64,000 bases of DNA from Croceitalea dokdonensis DOKDO 023 (GTDB lineage: Bacteria; Bacteroidota; Bacteroidia; Flavobacteriales; Flavobacteriaceae): positions 1 to 64,000 of the forward strand of contig NZ_LDJX01000006.1 in assembly GCF_001306415.1 (NCBI RefSeq). The letters are read 5' to 3'. The notes under the pieces are model-generated. The model had not been told where the DNA came from. It searched no databases and saw only the letters and a list, made by a program, of their open reading frames with translations. Each line of letters starts with the position of its first letter. The first letter of the stretch is position 1. This document shows positions 26,749 to 36,714 of the stretch, one piece after another. The position numbers and the translations under genes are program-made.

Positions 26749-29181
26749 ATGTTTAAAAATCATATCAAAATAGCTTGGCGAAGTCTTAAAAGACAGCCCT
26801 TTTTTACTTTCTTAAATATTTTTGGATTGGCAATCGGTATGGCTGGGGTTATACTGATTACTTTATACATCCGTAATGAATTGAGTCATGACAAGATGTT
26901 CGCCGACGCTGATAGGATACATAGGATAAATGCAGATGTCAAATTTGGGGGCGATGCAGCCAAATCTGCAGAAACTGCAGCACCTATGGCGGCAGTTTTA
27001 GAAAACGATTTCTCTCAAGTTGAGATGGCGACCAGAATCAGAAATCTAGGAGGCGTTCTTATCAGAAAAAGTGACGCCAAAGAAAATACCAAAGAACTCC
27101 ATACTGCTTTTGCAGACGACAATATCTTTAAAATGTTCGGTCTAGACCTCTTGGTAGGTGATACCGAAACTGCTTTAAAAGAGCCCAATACTTTAATACT
27201 GACTAAAACTGCTGCCTTAAAGCACTTTGGCGTTAACAATGCCGTTGGTCAAAAAGTTCTGCTCGACAACAACGATACCTACACTGTTACAGGTGTCATA
27301 GATGATTTGCCAAAAAATTCCTTATTAAGAAATCATAGTGTTTTTATGGCCATGTCGGGGTATGAAGATGCACAACAAAATGAATGGGGTAGTCATAATT
27401 ACTTTACTTTTATTAAACTAATCCCTAGCGTTCAAATTGAAGATTTTCAAGCTCCCCTTCAAAGTATTGTCGGTGACTATTTAATACCATGGGTACAACA
27501 AATTTATCCAGGAATAACGGAAGAGGGATTCACAGCGACCGGAAACTATGTAAAGTATTATTCCATCCCACTTACTGATATTCACTTGTACTCTGAGGCT
27601 CGCGTGGAGCTGAGTTCTAACGGATCTATCCAAAATATTTATATCCTGTTTTTTATAGGATTATTCTTAATACTTCTCGCCAGTGTTAATTTCATGAACC
27701 TTTCCACAGCGTATTCGCTTAAGAGGGCGAAAGAGGTAGGTATCCGAAAAACCTTGGGGTCTAATAAATCGGGCTTGGTAAGGCAGTTCCTTACAGAATC
27801 AGGACTCATCTCTTTTTTATCACTTTTAGTGGCTTTTACAATTGCGTTAATAGCTATGCCCTTTTTTAACGATTTGGCAGGTACGGCGATCCAAATCCCA
27901 TTTACAAATTTTGTTTTTTGGATTGTGCTTTTACTGGCCACATTGGCCTTAAGTTTGTTCGCTGGCTGGTATCCTGCTTTCTTCATGTCTAGATTCATTC
28001 CTGTAAAAGTGCTAAAAGGCTTAGGAAAATCAAGTGTAGGTGGTGGTAATATTAGAAACTCTTTGGTTGTATTTCAGTTTGCCATTTCGGTTTTTTTAAT
28101 CGTCGGAACACTTGTTGTTTTCAAGCAGCTAGATTACATACAGAGTAAAGAACTTGGGTTTTCAAAAGAACAAATTTTATTAATTGAAGATTTTTATGGT
28201 GCCGGAGAAAAAAGCCAGTCCATTAAACGGCAAATGGAAAGTTTGGCACAAGTTGAAAGCGCAACTATTAGCAGTTTTCTGCCAACTCCCTCTTCCAGAT
28301 CGGACTATACCTTTTTTAAGGAAGGTTTTTCAGACCAAGAAGACGCTGTTAATATGCAACGATGGCTGGTTGATCATGATTATTTAAAAACCCTAGATAT
28401 TAAGCTAAAAGCAGGAAGAGGCTTCAAAAAAGAACGTGTTAACGATTCTACAGCAATTATAATTAATGAAACTGCTGCTACTCTTTTTGGGATGAGTCCT
28501 GAGGAAGCATTAGGGGTAAGAGTTTCAAGTGATCTCGGTGACGAAGACGGAACTTTTTATACGGTTATAGGTGTTGTAGAAAATTTTCACTTCAAAACAC
28601 TGCGTGAAAATATTGGTGCTTTAAGTTTCAGGTTAGGCAATTCAACAGGGAATATGGCTCTAAAAATTAATACGGCAAACATTTCAAGCACAATAACATC
28701 CATTGAAAATATTTGGCAAAAAAGTGTCCCAGAACAACCTTTGGTCTATAGTTTTATGGAAGATTCTTTTAATACCACGTATCAAGCCGAACAACGCCTA
28801 GGCCGTATTTTTATGGTTTTTACTATTCTCTCAATTTTCATTGCCTGTTTGGGATTATTTGGTCTTGCTGCATTTAATGCCGAAAAGCGTACCAAGGAAA
28901 TCGGTGTTAGAAAGGTACTGGGGGCTAGTGTGGGTCAGATTTCATATCGCCTTACTTTAGATTTTTTAAAATTGGTGGGGATAGCTATTTTCATTTCATT
29001 GCCTTTAGGATGGTACGCCATGAACAAATGGCTTGAAGACTTTTCTTATCGCATAGAAATTGGCTGGTGGGTTTTGGTATTGGCAGGAGCATTCGCCATT
29101 GCAATAGCGATTATTACAGTTAGCTACCAAAGCATAAAGGCTGCTATTGTGAACCCTGTGAAAAGTTTGCGCTCTGAATAA
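26749..29181 (+). CDS. FtsX/MacB-type ABC permease 3 of 8
   Basis: At 810 residues this is the longest of the eight. It starts MFKNHIKIAWRSLKRQPFFT and ends NPVKSLRSE. The first FtsX block reads SVNFMNLSTAYSLKRAKEVG, with Tyr replacing the usual Arg of STARS; the second is ACLGLFGLAAFNAEKRTKEIG. The leader CATCAATCAAAAAACGAAATCATC before its ATG closely matches the leaders of other copies (shared core ATCAAAAAACGA). It is followed by permease 4 after 18 bases. Confidence 0.92.
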   Translation: MFKNHIKIAWRSLKRQPFFTFLNIFGLAIGMAGVILITLYIRNELSHDKMFADADRIHRINADVKFGGDAAKSAETAAPMAAVLENDFSQVEMATRIRNLGGVLIRKSDAKENTKELHTAFADDNIFKMFGLDLLVGDTETALKEPNTLILTKTAALKHFGVNNAVGQKVLLDNNDTYTVTGVIDDLPKNSLLRNHSVFMAMSGYEDAQQNEWGSHNYFTFIKLIPSVQIEDFQAPLQSIVGDYLIPWVQQIYPGITEEGFTATGNYVKYYSIPLTDIHLYSEARVELSSNGSIQNIYILFFIGLFLILLASVNFMNLSTAYSLKRAKEVGIRKTLGSNKSGLVRQFLTESGLISFLSLLVAFTIALIAMPFFNDLAGTAIQIPFTNFVFWIVLLLATLALSLFAGWYPAFFMSRFIPVKVLKGLGKSSVGGGNIRNSLVVFQFAISVFLIVGTLVVFKQLDYIQSKELGFSKEQILLIEDFYGAGEKSQSIKRQMESLAQVESATISSFLPTPSSRSDYTFFKEGFSDQEDAVNMQRWLVDHDYLKTLDIKLKAGRGFKKERVNDSTAIIINETAATLFGMSPEEALGVRVSSDLGDEDGTFYTVIGVVENFHFKTLRENIGALSFRLGNSTGNMALKINTANISSTITSIENIWQKSVPEQPLVYSFMEDSFNTTYQAEQRLGRIFMVFTILSIFIACLGLFGLAAFNAEKRTKEIGVRKVLGASVGQISYRLTLDFLKLVGIAIFISLPLGWYAMNKWLEDFSYRIEIGWWVLVLAGAFAIAIAIITVSYQSIKAAIVNPVKSLRSE

Positions 29182-29199
29182 AAGCTCTAATTTTAGTAT

Positions 29200-31587
29200 A
29201 TGCTTATAAAATATGCCTATAGAAACTTAAAGAAAAGACCTATACTAAACGGGATTAAAATTGTTGGGCTAGCACTTGGGCTTTGTGGAATTCTATTTAT
29301 CGCCCTTTTTATAAAAAACGAACTAGGTTATGACCAGCACCATACAAGGGCTGACCAAATTTTTCGGTTAACGGTAACCACACCCAATGTATTCGAGGAT
29401 AATCATTTTGCTCGTTTCTATGCTTCTGAAGAATTACCTTTTTTAACCGACCCACTACCTGAAGTCAAAGGGTTTCTTAGATTGGCGCCTGTGCGAGGAA
29501 ACTTAGTCCAATATCAAGAGCAATTTTATGGCATTAGTCAAGGTTTTGTGGTCGATGAGACCTTTTTTGATTTGTTTGATATCAAATTGTTGAAAGGAAA
29601 TACCAATACGGTATTTCAGAACCCAGAATCGGTTGTGGTTTCTAAAACACTTGCCAATAAGGTTTTTAAAAATGAAAATCCAATCGGTCAAATCATTTCA
29701 CTACCAAAAGGACATTTTAACGAAAATCGGACTGATTTTGAGGTTACCGGAATTATGGAGAATCCTGTGCAACAAAGTCATATACATCCTGATATTTTGT
29801 TTATGCCCGGCAAGGACAAAATTAGAGGTTGGGCCTATCAATATCTGTTATTGGATGAAAATGCAAATACAGCAGCCTTGGCCGCTAAATTTTCAGCCGC
29901 TCTCTCAGAACTATTCACTCTTGATGGTGCTGAAGAAAAGGTCAATGTAACTGCACATTTAATGAATATCAAAGACATTCATTTAAAATCGGACTTGTTT
30001 CGTGAAATAGAACCAAATGGTTCCATGTCCAATATTTGGGTGTTGGTATTGGCTGGCGTCATACTCATTTTAATAGCCATCAGTAATTTTGCCAGTCTAA
30101 ATTTAGGTATGGCGGGTTACCTGTCCACCTTTTTGGCACTCAATCAAATTCTTGGTGCTGAGAGACGCATTATGGTGAAATACTTTAGTATTGAAAGTGG
30201 AATCATCATCCTTTTGGCTATAGGGCTGGTTGTTTTAGGAATGTTTCAGTTCAATGCGCTAATCTTGGAGAACTATCAGTTGAATTTGCTTCAGGGCAAC
30301 GGGTGGTTTGCAGTGCTAACGATTTTTGCAACGGCACTTTTAATGCTCATGGCAGGATTACAACCTATTATCAAAAACCGTTTTGAGCATTTGAGCCTAA
30401 ACCAAACCTTGCAAAAAGCAGGTAAGGTTAAAGGTCATAACATACTTTTGGTAACTCAATTTACGCTAGCCACAGTTTTATTAATAGGAGTGGTCGTAAT
30501 TTCAAAACAAACCAGTTTTGCCTTAGATAAAGGCTTGGGAGCGCAAGAAAATATCATTTGTTTGCCGTCGGTACATTCCGAAGTACAGAAAGACTTCACT
30601 CTTTTTAAAAATAAACTTTTAAAACAGGCTGATATCACCTCGGTATCTGCAATGATGGATAGACCCGGTAGCGAGACCCATGATATGTTCGCATATAACA
30701 TAGAGGGTGTTCCTGAGCCTGAACCCGGTTCAAACCTGATAGGCGTATTTGCCGCAGACTATTCTTTCGCTGATGTGTTCGGACTCCAATTTTTAAGTGG
30801 GAAAAACTTCTCTGAAGAGGCTACCGATGAAGACGGCAATGGCGAATACCTTATCAACGAAAGTGCCCTAAAACATTTAGGATTTCAAGATGCCGATGCT
30901 ATTGTTGATAAGGGTTTCGGTATTATATCACCAGTGCCTGAGGTAACACTGCCCAAAGGAAAAATCATCGGGGTGGTAAAAGATTTTCATCTCTCAGGCC
31001 TACAAAATAAGGTGGAGCCTTTGGTGCTTTTTAAGCGCGCAGACAGTTGGTTGAATAGCGTTGTAATTTCATATAACGCCACTTCTAAAAAAGAAGTTAC
31101 CCAAAAAATTGAAACGATTTGGGACAGTATGTTTCCAGCGTACCCCTTGGATTATGTAGCCGTAGATGCCATTTACCAAAACGTTTACAAAACTGAAATT
31201 CTTCAAAAAAGATTGATTCTCTTGTTCGCGCTAATATCCATTTTTGTGTGTACCATGGGTGTTTTGGGTCTTGCATTGATGGTGGCTCAAAGCAGGTATA
31301 AGGAAATAGGAATACGAAAAGTTAATGGCGCTAGCAAATCTGAAATCTTGGCCCTTCTTAACCGTGATTTTGTAAAATGGTTGTTGGTATCCTTTATACT
31401 GGCAATGCCGCTGTCTTATTTTGCCGTTACCTCTTGGCTGCAAGGCTTCGCCTATAAAATTTCTTTGAACCCATGGCTATTCCTTTTTTCCGGTGGCGCA
31501 GTGGTGCTAATAACATTGCTTACCGTAAGCTGGCAAAGCTACAAAGCGGCTAACCAAAATCCCGTTAAAAGTCTTCGCGTACAGTAA
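29200..31587 (+). CDS. FtsX/MacB-type ABC permease 4 of 8 (divergent)
   Basis: A 795-residue permease, the most divergent of the set. It starts MLIKYAYRNLKKRPILNG and lacks the shared A-rich leader. In the first half the usual INFMNLSTARS-KRAKEVGVRK block is replaced by AISNFASLNLGMAGYLSTFL followed by LNQILGAERR, so the conserved basic coupling segment of that half is lost. The second half is normal (MGVLGLALMVAQSRYKEIG, IRKVNGAS). It ends NPVKSLRVQ. One half may therefore couple poorly to an ATPase, or it may pair with another permease. It closes the second unit. Confidence 0.9.
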   Translation: MLIKYAYRNLKKRPILNGIKIVGLALGLCGILFIALFIKNELGYDQHHTRADQIFRLTVTTPNVFEDNHFARFYASEELPFLTDPLPEVKGFLRLAPVRGNLVQYQEQFYGISQGFVVDETFFDLFDIKLLKGNTNTVFQNPESVVVSKTLANKVFKNENPIGQIISLPKGHFNENRTDFEVTGIMENPVQQSHIHPDILFMPGKDKIRGWAYQYLLLDENANTAALAAKFSAALSELFTLDGAEEKVNVTAHLMNIKDIHLKSDLFREIEPNGSMSNIWVLVLAGVILILIAISNFASLNLGMAGYLSTFLALNQILGAERRIMVKYFSIESGIIILLAIGLVVLGMFQFNALILENYQLNLLQGNGWFAVLTIFATALLMLMAGLQPIIKNRFEHLSLNQTLQKAGKVKGHNILLVTQFTLATVLLIGVVVISKQTSFALDKGLGAQENIICLPSVHSEVQKDFTLFKNKLLKQADITSVSAMMDRPGSETHDMFAYNIEGVPEPEPGSNLIGVFAADYSFADVFGLQFLSGKNFSEEATDEDGNGEYLINESALKHLGFQDADAIVDKGFGIISPVPEVTLPKGKIIGVVKDFHLSGLQNKVEPLVLFKRADSWLNSVVISYNATSKKEVTQKIETIWDSMFPAYPLDYVAVDAIYQNVYKTEILQKRLILLFALISIFVCTMGVLGLALMVAQSRYKEIGIRKVNGASKSEILALLNRDFVKWLLVSFILAMPLSYFAVTSWLQGFAYKISLNPWLFLFSGGAVVLITLLTVSWQSYKAANQNPVKSLRVQ

Positions 31588-31607
31588 TCTTCCGCCTTTG
31601 AAAACGG

Positions 31608-31646
31608 TGTCAACAAATTATACATAATCTGTAAAATTATTTTACA
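31608..31646. promoter_or_regulatory. Paired 17-bp palindromes, predicted activator sites (TU3)
   Basis: TGTCAACAAATTATACA (31608-31624) and TGTAAAATTATTTTACA (31630-31646) have centres 22 bp apart. The second is identical in all 17 bases to the distal site at 17242-17258. The centre of the second is 61 bp before a TGGCAC element. Confidence 0.85.
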
Positions 31647-31698
31647 CTTTCTTGAAAAGGATTTTATTTAAGTATTTGCTGGTCAATTGTTTACATTT

Positions 31699-31715
31699 TG
31701 GCACAATAATTTATA
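31699..31715 (+). promoter_or_regulatory. Predicted sigma-54 promoter of permeases 5-8
   Basis: TGGCACA-ATAA-TTTAT has a perfect TGGCAC -24 element but lacks the -12 GC. It is preceded by TTTACATTT, similar to TTACATTG before the second TGGCAT at 17367. It lies 47 bases before ATG 31746. Position after the palindrome pair supports it. Confidence 0.55.
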
Positions 31716-31745
31716 TGCTATATGTAAATCAAAAAACGAGCAGTC

Positions 31746-34130
31746 ATGCTTAAGAATCATATCAAAATCTCTTTAAGAAACCTCTGGAAAAACAAGACGC
31801 TCTCCTTATTAAATCTTGTTGGATTGAGCATAGGGGTTGCTAGCGTACTGACACTATTGTTTTCGGTCTATGCTTATTATACTGCGGACAACCCCATACC
31901 TAATAAAGAAAATATAGTTTACCTCAAAACAATTCTCGAAGATGGTAACGACTATCGAGAAGCGCCTTACCCATTGTTGGACAAGGTGGTCAATACCTCA
32001 CCTGATGTTATTGCCGGAACCCATTTGCATGGCTGGGGCAATATCTGGTTGGAACATGGCGAAAAAGAATTTCAACACCGCACGGATTATGCTGAACCAG
32101 AATTTTTTGAAGTTTTTGAACTTCCCTTAAAATATGGAAATCAAGAAACCGCATTAAAAGAAAAATATTCCATCATCTTGACCGAAAAAGTAAGTCGGCA
32201 AATTTTTGGTGATACCAACCCAGTAGGTAAAACTTTAATAGGAGCAGACACGCTGAATCTAAAAATCACTGGGGTTTTTGAACCTATTAGTCCATATTCC
32301 TCATTTAGACTCGGGGTGGTTTTGCCAAATACTCTCTTAAAAGATAATCCAACTTTCATAAAGCAAACCGATTGGTCCAATAGTTTTTCACCTGTATATT
32401 TTAAGTTACGTCCTGATGCGAATCGTGCTAATTTAAAAACCCTAATTAATCAATTGGTCCAAGAAAATTATAGTGATCCCTCGCTTATTGCCGGACTAGA
32501 AGTCATGCCCTTTACAGAAATGCGCACCGATATCATCCCGGTTGTCGACACCATTATTGGAGGGTCTATCGCAGCTTCCTTTTTTGTATTGCTGATCATA
32601 TTGGTCAACCTTCTCAACTTGAATTCTTCTACCATGCTAAGGCGAACTAAAGATATCGCAGTCCGTAAAGTTTTGGGAAGCAGCAAAAAAAATGTTGTTG
32701 TTCAGTTTTGTATTGAAAATGGGATTTTGGTATTTGTCTCTATAATCATTTCTCTTGTACTGTTTCTATTGGTAAACTTACCACGCTTGAACAACACCTT
32801 TGGTGCTGAATTTGGGCGTATTTCGTTTGACTTAACAAAAGACTACCCGGTTATCGTTGGAATCGTAGTTGTAGGTGTTTTGGCAACATTAATGGTAGGT
32901 ATATTACCTACGCTTCGTTTTATCAAGGTGCCGGTTTCTCTTGGTATTAAAGGTAAAATGAATCAAATCAAAAATAACTTTCTATTGCGGAACTCTTTTA
33001 TCATCCTGCAATTTACCATCGCCATTCTTTTTATTTCAATCGCAGTAATCTTAAACCAACAAATCGGGTTTATGAAAAATGCCGATTTAGGTTTTGAACG
33101 GCATCATGTTTTGGTCGGTAATATTGATTTAGATTATAAAGACCTTGATGCGGCAAAGTCTAAATTCAATGCGCTAATCAATGATTTGGAAGCCAACCCT
33201 TATGTTCAAAGTGTTGCTACAAGTGAGGGCGTACCTTCGGATTATTATTTTAACTATACCACTTACTCTGATCTAGAGACCAAGACAGATGTTCGCTTTC
33301 GAAGATCATATGCCGATGATGGGTACTTTGAGGCCTTAGAGGTACCTATTGCCATGGGACGAAATTTTGACCGAAATCGGGATAATCTCAAAGAATACCC
33401 CGTCATTATCAATGAGGCTGGCATGAAGGCATTTGGCTGGACAAGTATTGAAGGCAAGCGGTTAAAATTCAAAGTTTCAGACGATGAAGGTCACCCCATA
33501 GTTGGGGTCATCAAAGACTTCCATTACCAAGACCTACAGAATGCTGTGGAGCCTTTGGTACATATCTATCGTGACAAAAGCGCATTGAACCGACACCGTT
33601 TTCTATCAGTTAAAGTAGTTGAGGGACAAGAGCAACAGATTTCTAATATGATTACAGCAGCATTTAATGGTATTAGCTCAAGACGCGGCTATGAGCAATT
33701 ACAACTGAATGATAAAGTAAGTGCACAATATCAATTAATAGATGGCATTTTAAAGTCTGTGAACGTCACGGCCATTATTACCATATTTATTTCTTGTTTG
33801 GGCATGTTTGGTTTAATCTCCTTTTTGGCAAAACGTAAGGTCAAAGAAATAGGTATTCGTAAAGTATTAGGTGCTGGCGTTGCTAAAATTGTAGTGCTGC
33901 TATCTAAAGATTACATCATACTGGTAGGTATTGCGGCTATTATAGCTTTCCCTATTGCTTGGTATGCCATGAATGTGTGGCTCGGAACCTTTGCCTATAG
34001 TATTTCCATTAGCTGGTGGATGTTCGCCGTTGCCGGACTCATTGCCTTCTGTATTACCGCATTCACCTTGGGCTTGCAGGCGGTAAAATCGGCCATGGCG
34101 AATCCTGTAAAAAGTCTAAGAACGGAATAA
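31746..34130 (+). CDS. FtsX/MacB-type ABC permease 5 of 8
   Basis: A 794-residue permease starting MLKNHIKISLRNLWKNKTLS and ending NPVKSLRTE. The first FtsX block is altered to VNLLNLNSSTMLRRTKDIA followed by VRKVLGSS, keeping the basic coupling segment but losing FMNLSTARS. The second block is SCLGMFGLISFLAKRKVKEIG. It is the first gene of the third predicted sigma-54 unit, and the leader AAATCAAAAAACGAGCAGTC precedes its ATG. Confidence 0.92.
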   Translation: MLKNHIKISLRNLWKNKTLSLLNLVGLSIGVASVLTLLFSVYAYYTADNPIPNKENIVYLKTILEDGNDYREAPYPLLDKVVNTSPDVIAGTHLHGWGNIWLEHGEKEFQHRTDYAEPEFFEVFELPLKYGNQETALKEKYSIILTEKVSRQIFGDTNPVGKTLIGADTLNLKITGVFEPISPYSSFRLGVVLPNTLLKDNPTFIKQTDWSNSFSPVYFKLRPDANRANLKTLINQLVQENYSDPSLIAGLEVMPFTEMRTDIIPVVDTIIGGSIAASFFVLLIILVNLLNLNSSTMLRRTKDIAVRKVLGSSKKNVVVQFCIENGILVFVSIIISLVLFLLVNLPRLNNTFGAEFGRISFDLTKDYPVIVGIVVVGVLATLMVGILPTLRFIKVPVSLGIKGKMNQIKNNFLLRNSFIILQFTIAILFISIAVILNQQIGFMKNADLGFERHHVLVGNIDLDYKDLDAAKSKFNALINDLEANPYVQSVATSEGVPSDYYFNYTTYSDLETKTDVRFRRSYADDGYFEALEVPIAMGRNFDRNRDNLKEYPVIINEAGMKAFGWTSIEGKRLKFKVSDDEGHPIVGVIKDFHYQDLQNAVEPLVHIYRDKSALNRHRFLSVKVVEGQEQQISNMITAAFNGISSRRGYEQLQLNDKVSAQYQLIDGILKSVNVTAIITIFISCLGMFGLISFLAKRKVKEIGIRKVLGAGVAKIVVLLSKDYIILVGIAAIIAFPIAWYAMNVWLGTFAYSISISWWMFAVAGLIAFCITAFTLGLQAVKSAMANPVKSLRTE

Positions 34131-34239
34131 GCCCCCTCTGCCTGCCATTGGCAGGCATCTACCCCAAAAGGGGAGAAAAAATAGATTAAGTAACAGTCTA
34201 ACCTGTTCCCCCTCCTTGGGAGGGGGTTAAGGGGAGGCC
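34131..34239. repeat. REP-like palindromic block between permeases 5 and 6
   Basis: Three palindromes occur in a row: GCCTGCCATTGGCAGGC (34140-34156), CCCCAAAAGGGG (34162-34173) and CCCCCTCCTTGGGAGGGGG (34208-34226), then TTAAGGGGAGGCC. Such GC-rich hairpins inside an AT-rich array resemble flavobacterial intergenic repeats and could partly terminate the transcript from permease 5. Confidence 0.7.
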
Positions 34240-34253
34240 AAAATGGAAAAATC

Positions 34254-36665
34254 ATGTTTAAAAACTATTTGAAAATTGCTTGGAGAAATTTGATGAAAAA
34301 GAAAGCTTTTTCATTGGTGAACATATTTGGCTTAGCTACTGGACTGGCTGCCTGTATGCTACTCATTTTATATGTGCTTGATGAGACCAGTTATGATAGT
34401 CATCATGCAGAAGTTGAACAAATTTATAGAGTGGCAACCCAAGTTGAAGACAAAAAATGGGCGGCTACGCCCGCCCCATTGGCGCAGGGTCTAAAAACTG
34501 ATTTTCCTGAAGTTGAAACTGTAACGCGTATTCTTAATTTTCCAAATACAGACAACTTACTTTTAGAAAACACTGAAAAAAGCAGAAAGTTTTATGTCAA
34601 TAAAGGGTATTATGCCGACTCCACTTTTTTTGAGCTATTTACTTATGAATCTAAATATGGCAATCTTTCTAAAGCATTAGCTAGCCCAAATACAGTAGTG
34701 CTTTCTGAAACAATTGCCACCAAACTTTTTGGCAGCGAAAACCCGTTGAACAAAATCATTTCTGTTGAAATACCTTTTGGCAAACTTGATTATACCGTAA
34801 AAGCTGTTTTTAAAGATACTGGCACAAAATCCCATTTGTCACCAAATCTTCTTCTTTCGATGCAGAATGGAGATATTGGACAATGGGTTATGAGCCAGAA
34901 TAGTTGGGCAAATAATAATTTGTTCCATACCTATCTCAAACTCCAAAAAGGAAGTAGTACTGCTAATTTTCAATCTAAATTACCCGCATTTTTCGAGCGT
35001 TATGCTGGCGAAGAACTTAGTGCCTACAGCATCAAAAAAACACTTTTTTTACAACCTCTTCAAGATATTTATTTGAAGTCAGACATTGGCAACGAAATAG
35101 CTCCTAATGGCAACATGACCTATCTCTATATTTTTAGTGCAATCGCCTTCTTTCTTCTTCTTATCGCCTGTGTTAATTTTATGAACCTATCTACGGCTCG
35201 TTCTGAAAAAAGGGCAAAAGAGGTCGGTGTTCGTAAGGTAATGGGGGCAAACAAAGATTCTTTGGTCTATCAGTTTTTAGGAGAATCCATGCTTTTGAGC
35301 TTACTTGCCTTACTTCTTTCTATAGTCATTGTTGCAGCGGTTTTACCAGCATTTAATGCCTTTGTGCAAAAAAGTCTTAGCCTTTTTCTTTATCCAAAAG
35401 CTACTTTATGGATTATGGTTATCACAGCAATGACAGGAGTTTTATCTGGACTATACCCCGCTTTTTATCTGTCTTCTTTTAAACCCGTGACTGTTTTAAA
35501 AGGTAGAATAAAAAATAATCTCTCTGCCACCATCTTACGTAAAGGATTGGTTGTTTTTCAATTTGCAGTTTCCGTTTCATTGATTTTGGTATCCGTTGTT
35601 ATTTGGAAACAAATGGATTTCATTCAAAATAAAGATTTGGGTTTCAAAAAAGAACAACAGCTTGTGATACCATTTCGAAGCGAAAATACCGTTAAGAATT
35701 ATACTGCGCTAAAAAATGAAACTCTTAAAAATTCAAATATTGTTACTGCGACAGTCGGTAGTACCTACCCCGGTTTTGAGTTGGTCTCTGATATGTCTTT
35801 TTATGCCGAAGGAAAAACAAAAGAAGAAAATGTTTACATGAAATTTGCTCAGGTTGACCATGACTATATTGAAACGCTGGAGTATAACTTATTGCAGGGG
35901 CGAGACTTTTCACAAGGCCAGGATACTGATATTGAATCCATCATTATAAATGAAACTGCTGCTAAAAACTTTGGCTACGATATTGATAAAGCCGTAGGTC
36001 GTCAAATAACTTATGAATTTGGAGAGGAAAGTAATTCACTAACCATTATAGGGGTTGTCAAAGACTTCAATCACCAGAGCCTTCATGAAACCATATCTCC
36101 TTACGGGATTGTTAAGCTAGACCAGTCGCAACCAAGTTATTTTATAGCTAATATCAATGGTGATTTAGATGAAGCATTGGCCCATATCGAAGGCGTTTGG
36201 AATACTATAAACCCCAAAGTACCCTTTGAATATTCCTTTATAGGAGATGATTTTGACAAAAACTACGCTACTGAAAAAAAGACTTCTACCATTGTATTCA
36301 TTTTTATGTTCATAGCCATTTTTATAGCATGCATAGGACTTTTTGGTTTGGCTTCTTTTAGTGCCGAGCAGCGTAAAAAGGAAGTGGGTATAAGAAGGGT
36401 TCTTGGTGCAAAAATTAGTGAAATCACCCTAATGCAATTAAAAGATTTCTTAGTACTGGTCATTATCGCAATTCTAGTTGCAAGTCCGCTTGCATATTAT
36501 TTTGGTGAAACTTGGCTCCAAAATTTTTCATATCAAATAAGCATTAGTTGGTCTTTGTTCGCTATTACTACTTGCGCAACCCTTTTGATTGCCTTGGTTA
36601 CAATTAGCGCTCAAGTCATAAAATCAGCTACGGCAAACCCTGTAAAAAGTCTAAGAACGGAATAA
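34254..36665 (+). CDS. FtsX/MacB-type ABC permease 6 of 8
   Basis: An 803-residue permease starting MFKNYLKIAWRNLMKKKAFS and ending NPVKSLRTE. FtsX blocks are ACVNFMNLSTARSEKRAKEVG and ACIGLFGLASFSAEQRKKEVG, both intact. The first periplasmic domain is lysine and serine rich and its sequence differs strongly from permease 5, showing that the periplasmic parts vary more than the membrane parts. The spacer before it is a palindromic repeat block, and only ATGGAAAAATC precedes its ATG. Confidence 0.92.
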   Translation: MFKNYLKIAWRNLMKKKAFSLVNIFGLATGLAACMLLILYVLDETSYDSHHAEVEQIYRVATQVEDKKWAATPAPLAQGLKTDFPEVETVTRILNFPNTDNLLLENTEKSRKFYVNKGYYADSTFFELFTYESKYGNLSKALASPNTVVLSETIATKLFGSENPLNKIISVEIPFGKLDYTVKAVFKDTGTKSHLSPNLLLSMQNGDIGQWVMSQNSWANNNLFHTYLKLQKGSSTANFQSKLPAFFERYAGEELSAYSIKKTLFLQPLQDIYLKSDIGNEIAPNGNMTYLYIFSAIAFFLLLIACVNFMNLSTARSEKRAKEVGVRKVMGANKDSLVYQFLGESMLLSLLALLLSIVIVAAVLPAFNAFVQKSLSLFLYPKATLWIMVITAMTGVLSGLYPAFYLSSFKPVTVLKGRIKNNLSATILRKGLVVFQFAVSVSLILVSVVIWKQMDFIQNKDLGFKKEQQLVIPFRSENTVKNYTALKNETLKNSNIVTATVGSTYPGFELVSDMSFYAEGKTKEENVYMKFAQVDHDYIETLEYNLLQGRDFSQGQDTDIESIIINETAAKNFGYDIDKAVGRQITYEFGEESNSLTIIGVVKDFNHQSLHETISPYGIVKLDQSQPSYFIANINGDLDEALAHIEGVWNTINPKVPFEYSFIGDDFDKNYATEKKTSTIVFIFMFIAIFIACIGLFGLASFSAEQRKKEVGIRRVLGAKISEITLMQLKDFLVLVIIAILVASPLAYYFGETWLQNFSYQISISWSLFAITTCATLLIALVTISAQVIKSATANPVKSLRTE

Positions 36666-36676
36666 TTTATCAACCT

Positions 36677-36696
36677 GTGCTGAGCGCAGTCGAGGC
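36677..36696. repeat. Dispersed CTGAGC..GTCGAGG repeat copy
   Basis: GTGCTGAGCGCAGTCGAGGC in the 49-base junction between permeases 6 and 7. It matches the element at 20758-20777. A shorter relative, GTGCTAAGCGAAGCC, lies at 39087-39101 in the next junction. Confidence 0.7.
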
Positions 36697-36714
36697 ATCA
36701 AAAAACAACCAATC

